In this document: piece after piece, positions 53,547-62,643 of the stretch | Position numbering within the stretch: position 1 is the first letter of the stretch | Layout of the letters: every line of letters begins with the position of its first letter | From: Desulfitobacterium_A nosdiversum | GTDB lineage: Bacteria; Bacillota; Desulfitobacteriia; Desulfitobacteriales; Desulfitobacteriaceae | Length of the DNA stretch: 64,000 bases | Assembly (NCBI RefSeq): GCF_049860565.1 | Contig: NZ_CP172056.1 | Location: forward strand, 1 to 64,000 | Direction of reading: 5' to 3' | The notes under the pieces: generated by a model | Database searches by the model: none | What the model was told of the DNA's origin: nothing | What the model saw: the letters and a program-made list of their open reading frames with translations, nothing else | Translations under genes and position numbers: made by a program

Positions 53547-53885
53547 TTACAGTGCTTTTTCGCCGAATTCTCCGGTTCTGATTTTCACCGCATTTTCGAC
53601 TGGAGTCACAAAGATTTTACCATCACCAATTTCGCCGGTTCTTGCCGCTTCAGAAATAATCCGAATGACTTCATCAATAATCTTATCGGGCACAACAGCT
53701 TCAACTTTAACTTTAGGGAGCAGGTTTACCGAATATTCCACTCCGCGATAAACCTGTGTATGCCCTTTTTGATTCCCGCAGCCAATGACTTGACTTACGG
53801 TAAGTCCATTTACTCCGCATCGGTCTAATGCGTCTTTTACACTATCCAGTTTACCTGGTCGAATAATCGCTTCAATTTTCTTCAT
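53547..53885 (-). CDS. glnK: PII protein GlnK
   Basis: 112 aa, canonical PII: MKKIEAIIRPGKLDSV, GCGNQKGHTQVYRGVEY with Tyr51 kept, GDGKIFVTPVENAVKIRTGE. It sits directly after amt1, the classical amtB-glnK pair; GlnK would plug the transporter pore when nitrogen is plentiful. GAGGAGG before the ATG. Confidence 0.93.
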   Translation of the reverse strand: MKKIEAIIRPGKLDSVKDALDRCGVNGLTVSQVIGCGNQKGHTQVYRGVEYSVNLLPKVKVEAVVPDKIIDEVIRIISEAARTGEIGDGKIFVTPVENAVKIRTGEFGEKAL

Positions 53886-53942
53886 GTCAATCCTCCTCTA
53901 TTTAAATGTTCTATAAATCAGGACTTAAGATCAGCTTTCAAC

Positions 53943-55334
53943 TTAAAGAGTGGATTGTCCGCTTGTCGCTGCATTTACAGAAACTTGCTTTGTGGAAACA
54001 ATGCTGGGAATAAAACCATTGCCCAGAAAATCGGGATAAGCTTCTTCTCCGTGCATTGACAAATCCAATCCAACTTCTTCTTCCTCCGCAGTAGCACGAA
54101 GTTTTGTGAATACGCCAACCACTTTGAGGATAATAAAGGTAGCGACAGCTGCGAGGGCAATCGTAACTACAACACCTACGGCCTGAATTCCAAGCTGTGC
54201 CGCGTTACCGTAGAAGAGGCCATCTGCACCTGCAGGATTGATGGTTTTTGTTGCGAAAATACCTGTTGCCAAAGCTCCCCACATTCCGCCAACGCCATGA
54301 CATCCGAAAGCGTCTAAGGCATCATCATAACCTAATTTTCCTTTAAGAACACTCACTGCGAAGTAGCAAAGGGCTCCTCCGACTAAACCAATAAAGAGAG
54401 AGGCTAAAGGAGTAACAAATCCTGCTCCGGGAGTAATGGCAACGAGACCGGCTACTGCACCGCTGGCTGCACCAAGCAAGGTTGGTTTGCCGCGATGGAG
54501 CCATTCTACAAACATCCAGGATAAAGCGGCTACTGCTGCCGAGGTATTCGTTGTAACAAAAGCGATTCCAGCTAATCCATTGGCTCCAAGTGCACTACCT
54601 GCATTGAAACCGAACCATCCGAACCAGAGCAACCCAGCTCCTAATACTGTTAATGGAATTTGATGCGGCGCCATAGATTCTTTGCCATAACCTTTGCGTT
54701 TACCCAAAACGAGTGCCGCCACTAGACCAGAAACACCCGAACTGATATGAACGACTGTACCGCCTGCAAAGTCAAGGGCTCCCATATTCCGTAAGAATCC
54801 GCCTACACCCCATACCCAGTGAGCCAAGGGATCATATACGAAAGTCATCCATAAGACAATAAAAACTAGAAAAGCAGGGAATCTCATGCGTTCGGCAATA
54901 GATCCAGTGATTAAAGCCGGTGTAATGATTGCAAACATCATTTGGAAAGCCATAAATACGATGAAAGGTATTGTCGCCGCGTAATCAGCATTAGGATCAA
55001 TACCTACTCCGTTAAGTCCAAGCCAATTCAAGGCTCCGATAAATCCGCCTTGGTCAGGACCAAAGGAGAGAGTAAATCCAATCAAAACCCATTGTATTGA
55101 AGCTAAAGCCATGATAATAAAACTATGCATGGTCGTGCTCAGAACATTTTTCTTTCTGACCATACCACCATAAAATAGAGCTAAACCCGGTGTCATCAAA
55201 AAGACCAAAGCTGCCGAAACAATGATAAAGCTTGTGTCTCCAGTGTCTATGGCCGGGCCATCTGCCGCTAAAGCCGTGGCAGGAAGTGCTAACATACTTA
55301 TAAGAGCGATTAATAAAGTCCATAATCTTTTCAT
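53943..55334 (-). CDS. amtB: Ammonium transporter with cleavable signal peptide
   Basis: 463 aa. A signal peptide (KRLWTLLIALISMLALPATALAA) precedes the Amt core: MTPGLALFYGGMVRKKN, GSIAERMRFPAF, HWVWGVGGFL, GGTVVHISSGVSGL and DAFGCHGVGGMWG. The C-terminal tail EEEVGLDLSMHGEEAYPDF is shared with amt2. ATG at 55334, AAGGGGG upstream. Transcribed from the GTATAC promoter behind a 580-base leader with two attenuators. Confidence 0.95.
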   Translation of the reverse strand: MKRLWTLLIALISMLALPATALAADGPAIDTGDTSFIIVSAALVFLMTPGLALFYGGMVRKKNVLSTTMHSFIIMALASIQWVLIGFTLSFGPDQGGFIGALNWLGLNGVGIDPNADYAATIPFIVFMAFQMMFAIITPALITGSIAERMRFPAFLVFIVLWMTFVYDPLAHWVWGVGGFLRNMGALDFAGGTVVHISSGVSGLVAALVLGKRKGYGKESMAPHQIPLTVLGAGLLWFGWFGFNAGSALGANGLAGIAFVTTNTSAAVAALSWMFVEWLHRGKPTLLGAASGAVAGLVAITPGAGFVTPLASLFIGLVGGALCYFAVSVLKGKLGYDDALDAFGCHGVGGMWGALATGIFATKTINPAGADGLFYGNAAQLGIQAVGVVVTIALAAVATFIILKVVGVFTKLRATAEEEEVGLDLSMHGEEAYPDFLGNGFIPSIVSTKQVSVNAATSGQSTL

Positions 55335-55485
55335 ATCTGTATACCCCCTTGTTAATGATTCCATGGATTGAGTAATTTCTTAGAAGTGGTGGACGTTTGG
55401 CCTAACTTCTTGGATCGACCCTCACACCAGAGTCTGTGAAGGACATCACCTCCTTAAAGGAATAAATGAATTATTAGCTTGTTTT

Positions 55486-55597
55486 ATAAAAAAGAAGAGA
55501 GAACACGCCTATCCATTCAGATAAGGGCTCTCTCTTTCACTTTTTCGCTCCAAACCTCGTTTGGTGCCCGCTCATTATGAAGTGGTCTAAACCACTA
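55486..55597 (-). promoter_or_regulatory. amt1 leader attenuator B with terminator
   Basis: Hairpin GUGGU-UUAG-ACCAC (55595-55582), then UUCAUAAUGAGC, GGGCAC (55569-55564), hairpin CCAAAC-GAG-GUUUGG, conserved GGAGCGAAAAAG, and a terminator AGAGAGCCCUUAUC...GUUCUCUCUUC with TTTTTT. GGGC can pair with the GCCC of the terminator. It has the same layout as the two nif elements. Confidence 0.6.
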
Positions 55598-55645
55598 ATG
55601 TACTTAACTTAAAATCTCTCGAAACTCGTTCTCTTAATCTCTGAC

Positions 55646-55671
55646 CTAAAATCTCTAATCTCTAATCCCTA
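55646..55671 (-). promoter_or_regulatory. UAG-N4-UAG-N4-UAG repeat in the amt1 leader (HutP-type site)
   Basis: Read on the - strand, UAG triplets start at 55671, 55664 and 55657, each separated by exactly four bases (GGAU, AGAU), and a fourth follows after six (55648). HutP of Bacillus subtilis binds UAG triplets with four-base spacers. The repeat lies between leader elements A and B. Confidence 0.45.
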
Positions 55672-55803
55672 AATCTTAGTTTCTTCCCTAATACTCTTGC
55701 AAAGAATCCCTTAGACTACTTCAATTTACTCTTAAGTTTTACTTTCTGCTTAACTAAATCTTTGAACCTTACTCAAGCAACTCTTTACCAATATTCACTG
55801 AAG

Positions 55804-55868
55804 AAAACAGAAAGCGCCATATAATCATCCAGATCATTTCCGGATCATTATATGGCGCCATTGCCATT
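55804..55868 (-). promoter_or_regulatory. amt1 leader hairpin A
   Basis: AUGGC-AAUGGC-GCCAU, a five-pair stem with hexaloop, overlaps a terminator whose arms are GCGCCATATAATGATCC and GGATGATTATATGGCGC, then TTTCTGTTTTC. The change from GCCG to GCCA in the small stem is matched by CGGC to TGGC, so the pairing is kept. Confidence 0.68.
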
Positions 55869-55910
55869 TCTTAATTCTTGTAATAAATGTCTCTTGTGTT
55901 TGATGGTGTT

Positions 55911-55966
55911 ATTATAGCGCATACTTTTGAATCTGACTAGTCACTTTTATGAATAACATTGTATAC
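55911..55966 (-). promoter_or_regulatory. amt1 promoter with GTATAC box
   Basis: -10 TATAAT (55916-55911), -35 TAGTCA 17 bases upstream, GTATAC 44 bases from the -10 at 55966-55961. The box TCATGTATACAATGTTATT is also the last codons of pflA (SCIQCYS), so the operator is embedded in coding sequence. Confidence 0.7.
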
Positions 55967-56678
55967 ATGACAACTTCCTTAAGTCCTCGTTAAACCGATC
56001 AATTTCGAACTGACTTGGGGATTCAAGATCATACAGAGAGTAGCTCAGCCCGAGCTTTTCCCATTTATGAATTCCCAAAGGATGGTACGGAAGAAGCTCA
56101 ATATTCTTAACCTGCGTGGAAAAAGAGCGAACCATTTGCCCTAACTTAGCCCGATGTGCCTCTGAATCATTAATCCCCGGCAAGAAGACATATCGGAACC
56201 AAACATCAGTCTTTGATTGTTTAATGAGTTCTAAAGCCCAATTGAATTTATGGTTTTGTTGGCCTGTAATCCATTGATAATCCTCCGGATTTAAGCCCTT
56301 AATATCCAAAAGGAAAAGGTCAGTATAGGGTAAAACCCTCTCTAAAGCCGGAATATCAACCCAGCCTGAGGTATCCACGGCTGTATGAATTCCTTTTTCC
56401 TTACAGCCTTTTAGAATGGACGCTGCAAAATCAGACTGAAGCAGCGGTTCTCCGCCTGATAATGTGACTCCGCCTTGGTCCCCAAAGTAAGGTTTATAGC
56501 GAAGTATCTTTTGGACCACTTCTTCAGAATCCACTTCAGTTCCGCCTTGAGTATTCCACGTATCCGGGTTATGACAATATCGGCATCTCAGGGAACATCC
56601 TTGCAGGAAAACAACGCATCGGATTCCAGGTCCATCTACTGTGCCAAGGCTCTCGATCGAATGAATTCTTCCCTTCAT
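55947..56678 (-). CDS. pflA: Pyruvate formate-lyase activating enzyme
   Basis: 243-aa radical SAM enzyme that makes the glycyl radical on PflB. Cluster motif CSLRCRYC (about residues 29-36), TLSGGEPLLQ and KGLNPEDYQWITG are as in PflA. AAGGG before the ATG. It lies 275 bp after pflB, across a MITE-like element. Its C-terminal codons overlap the amt1 control box, and the ending CIQCYS is unusual. Confidence 0.93.
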   Translation of the reverse strand: MKGRIHSIESLGTVDGPGIRCVVFLQGCSLRCRYCHNPDTWNTQGGTEVDSEEVVQKILRYKPYFGDQGGVTLSGGEPLLQSDFAASILKGCKEKGIHTAVDTSGWVDIPALERVLPYTDLFLLDIKGLNPEDYQWITGQQNHKFNWALELIKQSKTDVWFRYVFLPGINDSEAHRAKLGQMVRSFSTQVKNIELLPYHPLGIHKWEKLGLSYSLYDLESPSQFEIDRFNEDLRKLSCIQCYS

Positions 56679-56721
56679 GCTCTTGTATCACCCTTTACTT
56701 AATTCTTAATAATCCTCAAAG

Positions 56722-56951
56722 CGAGTTACGATTACAGTTAGCGAGAACTTAACGTGAGTAGGTACCAAGCTTGGGCATAACTGCTCTATTTATAGTGGGA
56801 CGAGTCACACGCGAAAGCCTCCAGTGGAGGGTTTCGCTCGCCGACCGTGAGCCAGGGACGGCGAATTGGGAGGGTATCCCACAACTTGCATAAGCAGTTG
56901 TGCCCATTGCTTGGTCTACGATCGTTCGTTCACGCGTCTGTAACGTAACTC
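56722..56951. mobile_element. MITE-like palindromic element between pflB and pflA
   Basis: 230 bp bounded by GAGTTACGATTACAG (56722-56736) and, inverted, GAGTTACGTTACAG (56951-56938). Nested arms ACCAAGCTTGGGCATAACTGC and GCAGTTGTGCCCATTGCTTGGT pair inside, and GCGAAAGCC...GGGTTTCGC forms a central hairpin. It starts two bases past the pflB stop. The ends differ from those of the nif-region elements but the design is alike. Confidence 0.65.
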
Positions 56952-56953
56952 AC

Positions 56954-59194
56954 TCACATCCGCTCAAAGAACGTTCTCTTAAGCACCTCAAGCTGATGCG
57001 CTTTGCTGAGCCTCGTAAAGTGTACAGCATAACCGGAAACACGAACGGTTAATTGAGGATAGTTTTCAGGCTCTTCCATCGCTTTTTCCAATAGTCCGCG
57101 ATCCATAACATTCACATTCAAATGGTGTGCCCGTTGAATAAAGTAGCCATCCAATAGATGCGTCAGATTTGTCTCGCGCTCTTCTTTTGCTTTGCCTAAG
57201 GCCTTTGGAACAATGGAAAACGTATTGCTGATCCCATCCATGCAATGCTCATAAGGAATTTTAGCCACAGAATTTAGGCTTGCTAATGCCCCATTCGTAT
57301 CTCGTCCGTGCATCGGATTTGCTCCCGGCGCAAAAGGTTCTCCTTTTTTCCTTCCATCTGGGGTTGCTCCTGTTTTCTTGCCATACATGACGTTCGAGGT
57401 AATGGTTAGAACAGATAGGGTATGCTTGGCATGACGGTGAGCCGGATACTTTTTCAAGTTGGCATTAAAGCTTTTAACAAGCTCGACAGCCATTTGGTCT
57501 ACACGGTCGTCATCATTGCCATATTTGGGAAGACCGCCTTCAATTCGGAAATCGACGGCAATCCCTTGCTCATTTCGAATGGGATAAACTTTAGCATATT
57601 TAATAGCACTTAAGGAATCAACGACAACTGAGAAGCCGGCAATACCCAGTGCCATAACCCTCTCTACTTGGCTGTCGTGTAAAGCCATTTGGATACTCTC
57701 ATAAGCATATCTATCATGCATATAATGAATGATATTCAGCGTGTTAATGTAAAGCTTGGAAAGCCAATCTTGGAGAAAATCGAAGTTCTTTTTAACCTTA
57801 TCAAAATCAAGAATTTCATCATCTAAGGCAGGAATTTCAGGAGTCAATTGTTCACCTGTTTTTTCATCTCTTCCGCCGTTGATAGCAAGAAGCAGTAACT
57901 TAGCGAGGTTCGCTCTCGCACCAAACAGCTGCATTTGATAACCGATTTTCATTGCGGAAACACAACATGCGATTCCATAATCATCTCCGAAGAATTCACG
58001 CATTAAATCATCGTTTTCGTATTGAACGGAACTTGTTTGAATTGAAGTTTTCGAACAAAACGCTTTGAAATTCTCCGGCAGATCCTTAGACCAAAGGACA
58101 GTCAAGTTGGGCTCCGGTGCCGGTCCCAAATTGGAGAGTGTATGCAAAAAGCGATAGGAATTCTTAGTAACTAACGTTCTTCCATCGACACCCATTCCAC
58201 CGATGCATTCGGTAATCCACATCGGATCCCCGGCAAAAAGCTCTTCATATTCCGGTGTTCTTAATTCGCGGGCTAAACGAAGTTTGATGATAAATTGATC
58301 CACAAGTTCTTGCGCTTCGATTTCGGTGAATACACCTTGAGCTAAATCCCGTTCTACATAAATATCCAGGAATGTGCTCACCCTGCCGAGCGACATCGCC
58401 GCACCATTTTCCGCCTTGATCGCAGCAAGATATGCAAAATATACCCATTGAAATGCTTCACGTGCATTCTTTGCCGGACGAGTAAGGTCGAATCCATAAC
58501 CCGCAGCCATCGCAATCAACTCCTTCAGAGCTTTGATTTGTTCCCTAATTTCTTCTCTTAAGCCGATCGTTTCTTCGGTCATTGGGACAGATGCAAGAGA
58601 CAGAAGATCTTCCTCTTTCCCTTTGATCAGGGTATTCACACCATATAGGGCTACTCTTCGGTAATCCCCGATGATTCTTCCTCGTCCATAGGCATCCGGA
58701 AGGCCTGTAATAACCCCATGGCTTCTTGCTTTCCGCATCTCTGGTGTATATGCATCAAAAACCCCGTCATTATGGGTCTTACGATACTTTCTAAAGAACT
58801 CTTCTTGAGTCTCGTCCATATGAACGCCGTATGCTTCACAGGACTTCTTCGCCATTCTTAATCCACCAAAGGGATTGACGGAACGTTCTAAAGGTTTTTC
58901 CGTTTGAAGACCAAAAATTACTTCATTTTCTTTTTGAATATAACCGGGGCCATAGGCATTGATTCCAGTAACATGTTTCGTATCAATACTTAAAACTCCG
59001 CCATTGGCTCTTTCCTTTTTCAAATCCTCCAGACATTCAGCCCATAGCAAGGCTGTTTTCTCTGTTTTCTCGCATAAAAAGTTTTCATTACCTAAATAAG
59101 GGGCATAGTTCTTTTGAATAAAATCACGGACATCAATTGTGTCTTCCCATGGACCTTGATTAAATCCCTTCCACTCAGAATTTTGCATACTCAT
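56954..59194 (-). CDS. pflB: Pyruvate formate-lyase (formate C-acetyltransferase)
   Basis: 746 aa. Converts pyruvate and CoA to acetyl-CoA and formate under anaerobic conditions. Active-site Cys pair in GIACCVSAMKIG, glycyl radical in RVSGYAVHFTRLSKAHQLEV near the C-terminus, and ARSHGVITGLPDAYGRGRIIGDYRR (in pieces). Full family length. Two in-frame ATGs (59194, 59188) share one GGGAG site. A ZTP riboswitch lies in its leader. Confidence 0.95.
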   Translation of the reverse strand: MSMQNSEWKGFNQGPWEDTIDVRDFIQKNYAPYLGNENFLCEKTEKTALLWAECLEDLKKERANGGVLSIDTKHVTGINAYGPGYIQKENEVIFGLQTEKPLERSVNPFGGLRMAKKSCEAYGVHMDETQEEFFRKYRKTHNDGVFDAYTPEMRKARSHGVITGLPDAYGRGRIIGDYRRVALYGVNTLIKGKEEDLLSLASVPMTEETIGLREEIREQIKALKELIAMAAGYGFDLTRPAKNAREAFQWVYFAYLAAIKAENGAAMSLGRVSTFLDIYVERDLAQGVFTEIEAQELVDQFIIKLRLARELRTPEYEELFAGDPMWITECIGGMGVDGRTLVTKNSYRFLHTLSNLGPAPEPNLTVLWSKDLPENFKAFCSKTSIQTSSVQYENDDLMREFFGDDYGIACCVSAMKIGYQMQLFGARANLAKLLLLAINGGRDEKTGEQLTPEIPALDDEILDFDKVKKNFDFLQDWLSKLYINTLNIIHYMHDRYAYESIQMALHDSQVERVMALGIAGFSVVVDSLSAIKYAKVYPIRNEQGIAVDFRIEGGLPKYGNDDDRVDQMAVELVKSFNANLKKYPAHRHAKHTLSVLTITSNVMYGKKTGATPDGRKKGEPFAPGANPMHGRDTNGALASLNSVAKIPYEHCMDGISNTFSIVPKALGKAKEERETNLTHLLDGYFIQRAHHLNVNVMDRGLLEKAMEEPENYPQLTVRVSGYAVHFTRLSKAHQLEVLKRTFFERM

Positions 59195-59250
59195 CCATCT
59201 CCCTCATCCGTTTTGTTGATGTTCAAGGCGTCCAAAACGTAATGCGGTCA

Positions 59251-59375
59251 ATAAAAAAACCGCCCGGACAACTCTTTCACATTCTTGTAATCGAATTGCC
59301 CAGGCGGTCGGCTTCTAGCAGTTACACTTCATCGTAGTTAATCCTACAATACTTCCGCCAGTCATGTAACTGTAT
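59251..59375 (-). ncRNA. ZTP (pfl motif) riboswitch with terminator
   Basis: The aptamer (59375-59297) has CAGUUACAUGACUGGCGGAAG, a GUAG/CUAC hairpin, GAUGAAGUGUAAC pairing back to the first strand, and the hallmark GCCGACCGCCUGGGCA, read in pieces. The 3' pseudoknot strand ACCGCCTGGGCAA is also the first arm of a terminator closed by TTGTCCGGGCGGT and followed by TTTTTTTATT (to 59251). ZTP binding should stop terminator formation and turn pflB on when 10-formyl-tetrahydrofolate is short. Formate made by PFL feeds that pool. Matched from memory of the family consensus. Confidence 0.88.
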
Positions 59376-59394
59376 CATTAAATTTGATATGCCT

Positions 59395-59423
59395 ATTATA
59401 ATCAGGCTTACTTTATCTGACAA
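59395..59423 (-). promoter_or_regulatory. pflB promoter
   Basis: -35 TTGTCA (59423-59418), 17-bp spacer, -10 TATAAT (59400-59395), 20 bases before the ZTP aptamer. No GTATAC box is present. Confidence 0.75.
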
Positions 59424-59573
59424 GAGGAAAACTTTAAGTTGTAAAAGTCTGAATAAATTCACGATTCAACATCTCCTAACACGTAAATATTAGTACATCG
59501 ACTTTCTTCTAACAAGTACATACCTTTTAGTTATTAAATTACTTGGTGCATATTAAGTAACACTTAGGTAATA

Positions 59574-59618
59574 AAGAAGAGTCCTCAAATGATCATGATC
59601 ATTCAAGAACTCTTCTTC
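59574..59618 (-). terminator. Terminator of the hutP-PII-gln operon
   Basis: A long near-perfect stem (AAGAAGAGT ... ATGATCATGATCAT ... ACTCTTCTT) begins about 20 bp past the last permease stop. Confidence 0.75.
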
Positions 59619-59638
59619 TTTGTTATTTTTTAACCGGT

Positions 59639-60286
59639 CTAGAAGCTTTGATAAATGGCTTTCCGCTGTTGATTCCGTGCAAGAACAGATAAACCATAAT
59701 TCAGAACAAAATACGTAAGCGCAATCATTCCGAATAAGGTAAATACTTGTGCCGTCGATCCGAACTGCCCCATAATGATTAATCCTTTACCGGTCAGTTC
59801 TTCTACCCCTACAGCCCAGACAAAGGAAGTATCCTTTAAGACCGTAATAAACTGGGAAACAAGAGGTGGAATCATCTTACGCAAGGCTTGCGGCAAGACA
59901 ATGTGGAATAATGTCTGCACATACGTAAACCCTTGTGACTTCGCAGCTTCCCACTGTCCTGTAGAAATGGATTTTAATCCGCCCCGGACAATTTCAGCGA
60001 TAATAGCTGAAGTAAATATTGTCATCGCAAGAATCCCCGAATTAACAGGCTTTAATGTTGTTGCAAAGCGCATGACAAGGATAAACAAAAGCAAAGGAAT
60101 GTTCCGCACAATCTCAATATAAACAGCGGAGATTTGACAAATTATTGGTTTTCGCGAATAACGGGCAATCCCGAGAATCGTTCCAAAAATAAAACTGAAC
60201 ACAATCGTCATGAAGGCAATGTAAAGCGTTGTTAATAAACCTTGACCCAAAAATTTAAAGACGTAAGGCTGAAATACCGCCTGCAT
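59639..60286 (-). CDS. Polar amino-acid ABC transporter permease (GlnP/GltK type)
   Basis: 215 aa, His/Glu/Gln/Arg transporter permease class with five helices and EAA-type loop AAKSQGFTYVQTLFHIVLPQALRKM. ATG overlaps the partner permease stop (TAATG) with GGAGGTG upstream. Last gene of the operon. Confidence 0.9.
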   Translation of the reverse strand: MQAVFQPYVFKFLGQGLLTTLYIAFMTIVFSFIFGTILGIARYSRKPIICQISAVYIEIVRNIPLLLFILVMRFATTLKPVNSGILAMTIFTSAIIAEIVRGGLKSISTGQWEAAKSQGFTYVQTLFHIVLPQALRKMIPPLVSQFITVLKDTSFVWAVGVEELTGKGLIIMGQFGSTAQVFTLFGMIALTYFVLNYGLSVLARNQQRKAIYQSF

Positions 60287-60972
60287 TACATCGACACCTC
60301 CGTCTTACGCTCCAGATAGCTTGCAAATTGGGCTAAAGGGAAGCATAGCGCAAGATAAAGCAATCCCACTGTCACGTACGCCGGACCATAAAAGAGGTTG
60401 TCCGCCGACCAGGAGTCTGCATGATACATCAGTTCTCCGCCCGCAACCATGGCCAAAACAGAGGTATTTTTAATTAAACTTACAGCTTGATTCGTTAGAG
60501 GGGGCAAAACAACCCGAGCAGCTTGGGGTAAAATGACATACCGCATTGCTTCCACAAAAGTAAACCCTTGGGATAAAGCGGCTTCCATTTGCCCGCGATG
60601 AATCGACTCAATGCCGGCTCTCACAACTTCCGCAATATAGGCACCATGATAAACTCCTACACCCAATACCCCAACTGCCATAACAGGAAGCATTATTCCC
60701 AAATGAGGCAGTCCGTTGTAAACAAAGAATACTTGGATGACCAGAGGGGTATTCTGAATAAACTCAACGTAAACGCGGTTTATTGCTTTAAGCAGCCGAT
60801 TATGCGTCGTTCCCAATACTCCAAAGACAATGCCTAAGGCCAAAGCCAAGGCAAGTGCCAGAGCTGAAGCTAAGATGGTATTACCAAATCCCTCTGCAAA
60901 AATATGCCAATCTCGGAAGAGTGCTTGCCATTTAAACCAGGCAAATGGTCCAACCACTTTTACAGACCCCAC
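60286..60972 (-). CDS. Polar amino-acid ABC transporter permease (GlnP/GltJ type)
   Basis: 228 aa with the loop AALSQGFTFVEAMRYVILPQAARVV. GTG start overlaps the end of the binding-protein gene by 13 bp; a GTG 15 bases later is an alternative. Two unlike permeases point to a glutamate/aspartate or glutamine heterodimer importer. Confidence 0.9.
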   Translation of the reverse strand: MGSVKVVGPFAWFKWQALFRDWHIFAEGFGNTILASALALALALALGIVFGVLGTTHNRLLKAINRVYVEFIQNTPLVIQVFFVYNGLPHLGIMLPVMAVGVLGVGVYHGAYIAEVVRAGIESIHRGQMEAALSQGFTFVEAMRYVILPQAARVVLPPLTNQAVSLIKNTSVLAMVAGGELMYHADSWSADNLFYGPAYVTVGLLYLALCFPLAQFASYLERKTEVSM

Positions 60973-61775
60973 TTCTTAATGAGTTTATCTAGATCTCCGG
61001 ATTTCTTGAATTCGCCCACCGTATCATTAACCAACTTCGCAAGTCCGTCATTTCCCTTTTTCGTTGTAATTCCGTATTCCTGCGGGCTGAATTTATCTTG
61101 CAGCATTGTTGTGGAATCGTCTAAGTAGCCAAACAGAATGGAACGGTCAACGGAGAAAGCATCGACCCGGCCGGAATCCAAGGCCGCTTTAACTTCAGGG
61201 TAAGTTGCGAATTCTTGGAAGGTCACTTTAACTCCTAATTTATCCGCTTCAGCTTGAACTGCCTGCTTACTGGTTGAGCTTTGGGCTACCCCGATTTTCT
61301 TACCGTTTAAATCTTTTAAGCTTTGATATCCGGGCGCTTTTTTAACGAGTAAGCCTACGCCGTCGGTATAGTAGGGATCAGAGAAGTTATAGCTTTGTTT
61401 ACGTTCTTCCGTAATCGTAAAGGTTGAAATATCCATATCAACATTGCCATTATCCAATAGAGGTCCCCGAGTTTTTGCCGTAACCGGTGTCAACTCGATT
61501 TTTTCCGGGTCACCAATAATTTTCTTAGCCATTTCTTTGGCTAAATCAATTTCAAATCCATCAATTTTGTTCGTTTGAGGATCTTTGTAACCAAACTTAG
61601 GCACGTCGACTTTAACCCCAACTTTTAATACACCGCGATCTTTAATCGCTTTAACATCTGATGAAACCGTTGAAGCCGCATTACCGGATGTCGAAGGAGC
61701 CGCCGCCGAACCGCATCCCGCTAACAGACTGCCGACAAGCAATGCACTCATCATTAAAACACCTATTTTTTTCAC
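60960..61775 (-). CDS. Polar amino-acid-binding lipoprotein (glutamine/glutamate type)
   Basis: 271 aa, family 3 binding protein. Lipobox GSLLAGCGSA, then DRGVLKVGVKVDVPKFGYKDP, GFEIDLAKEMAKKI and GNVDMDISTFTITEERKQSYNFSDPYY. GTG start with AAGGGGG upstream. The fold binds one amino acid; glutamine or glutamate is likely from the PII and HutP neighbours. Confidence 0.9.
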   Translation of the reverse strand: MKKIGVLMMSALLVGSLLAGCGSAAAPSTSGNAASTVSSDVKAIKDRGVLKVGVKVDVPKFGYKDPQTNKIDGFEIDLAKEMAKKIIGDPEKIELTPVTAKTRGPLLDNGNVDMDISTFTITEERKQSYNFSDPYYTDGVGLLVKKAPGYQSLKDLNGKKIGVAQSSTSKQAVQAEADKLGVKVTFQEFATYPEVKAALDSGRVDAFSVDRSILFGYLDDSTTMLQDKFSPQEYGITTKKGNDGLAKLVNDTVGEFKKSGDLDKLIKKWGL

Positions 61776-61805
61776 AAAAAATCCCCCTTATTTTTTAATA
61801 GCTTT

Positions 61806-62531
61806 CTAACGAATAATCCGACTCAAGAATTGTTTGGTTCGATCATGGGTTGGGTTTGAGAAGAAATGCTCGGGAGTCCCTTGTTCTAGAATTTCACCCT
61901 GATCCATAAAGACGACCCGATCAGCAACCTGCCGCGCAAATCCCATTTCATGAGTAACGACAACCATCGTAATTCCTTCATGCGCCAAGTCAACCATAAC
62001 ATCCAAAACTTCTTGGATCATCTCTGGATCCAAAGCGGATGTAGGCTCGTCAAAAAGCATAATTTTAGGGCGCATGTTTAATGCCCTTGCAATGGCAACA
62101 CGCTGTTGTTGTCCTCCTGAAAGCTGAGCTGGGTAGGCATCGGCCTTCTGTTTTAAACCTACACGTTCCAGAAAAGCCATTCCTGATTTATCTGCCTCTT
62201 CTTTAGGAACTTTCTTTATTAAAATTGGGGCAAGCGTTAAGTTTTCTAGAACTGTCTTGTGGGGATAGAGATTAAATTGCTGAAAAACCATCGCAACGGA
62301 TTCTCGGACTTTTGTGATCGGAGCCTTATGCGCAGTGATATCTATCCCATCAACGGTTACCTTACCTGAACTTGGCTTTTCTAAAAGGTTCATGCAGCGG
62401 ATTAAAGTACTCTTACCTGAGCCACTGGGGCCGATTACAACTAATTTTTCGCCTGATTCGACCTTAAGATCGATCCCTTTTAGAACATGTAATGACCCAA
62501 AATACTTGTGTAACCCTTCGAGTTGAATCAC
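61806..62531 (-). CDS. glnQ: Polar amino-acid ABC transporter ATPase (GlnQ type)
   Basis: 241 aa from a GTG at 62531, nine bases after AGGAGG; the in-frame extension to 62612 reads through that ribosome site and is not family-like. Walker A GPSGSGKST, signature LSGGQQQRVAIARAL, Walker B IMLFDEPTSALDPE, switch VVTHEMGFARQVADRVVFMD, all typical of GlnQ. Confidence 0.92.
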   Translation of the reverse strand: MIQLEGLHKYFGSLHVLKGIDLKVESGEKLVVIGPSGSGKSTLIRCMNLLEKPSSGKVTVDGIDITAHKAPITKVRESVAMVFQQFNLYPHKTVLENLTLAPILIKKVPKEEADKSGMAFLERVGLKQKADAYPAQLSGGQQQRVAIARALNMRPKIMLFDEPTSALDPEMIQEVLDVMVDLAHEGITMVVVTHEMGFARQVADRVVFMDQGEILEQGTPEHFFSNPTHDRTKQFLSRIIR

Positions 62532-62643
62532 TTTGCTTGTCCTCCTGCTTTGTGTCTTAATCTCCATCTTTTCGCTGATTTTTTCGTGTTCTAATATTTC
62601 AAATAATATCACGTATTCTATAACACGACAAGCCTATTAATGC

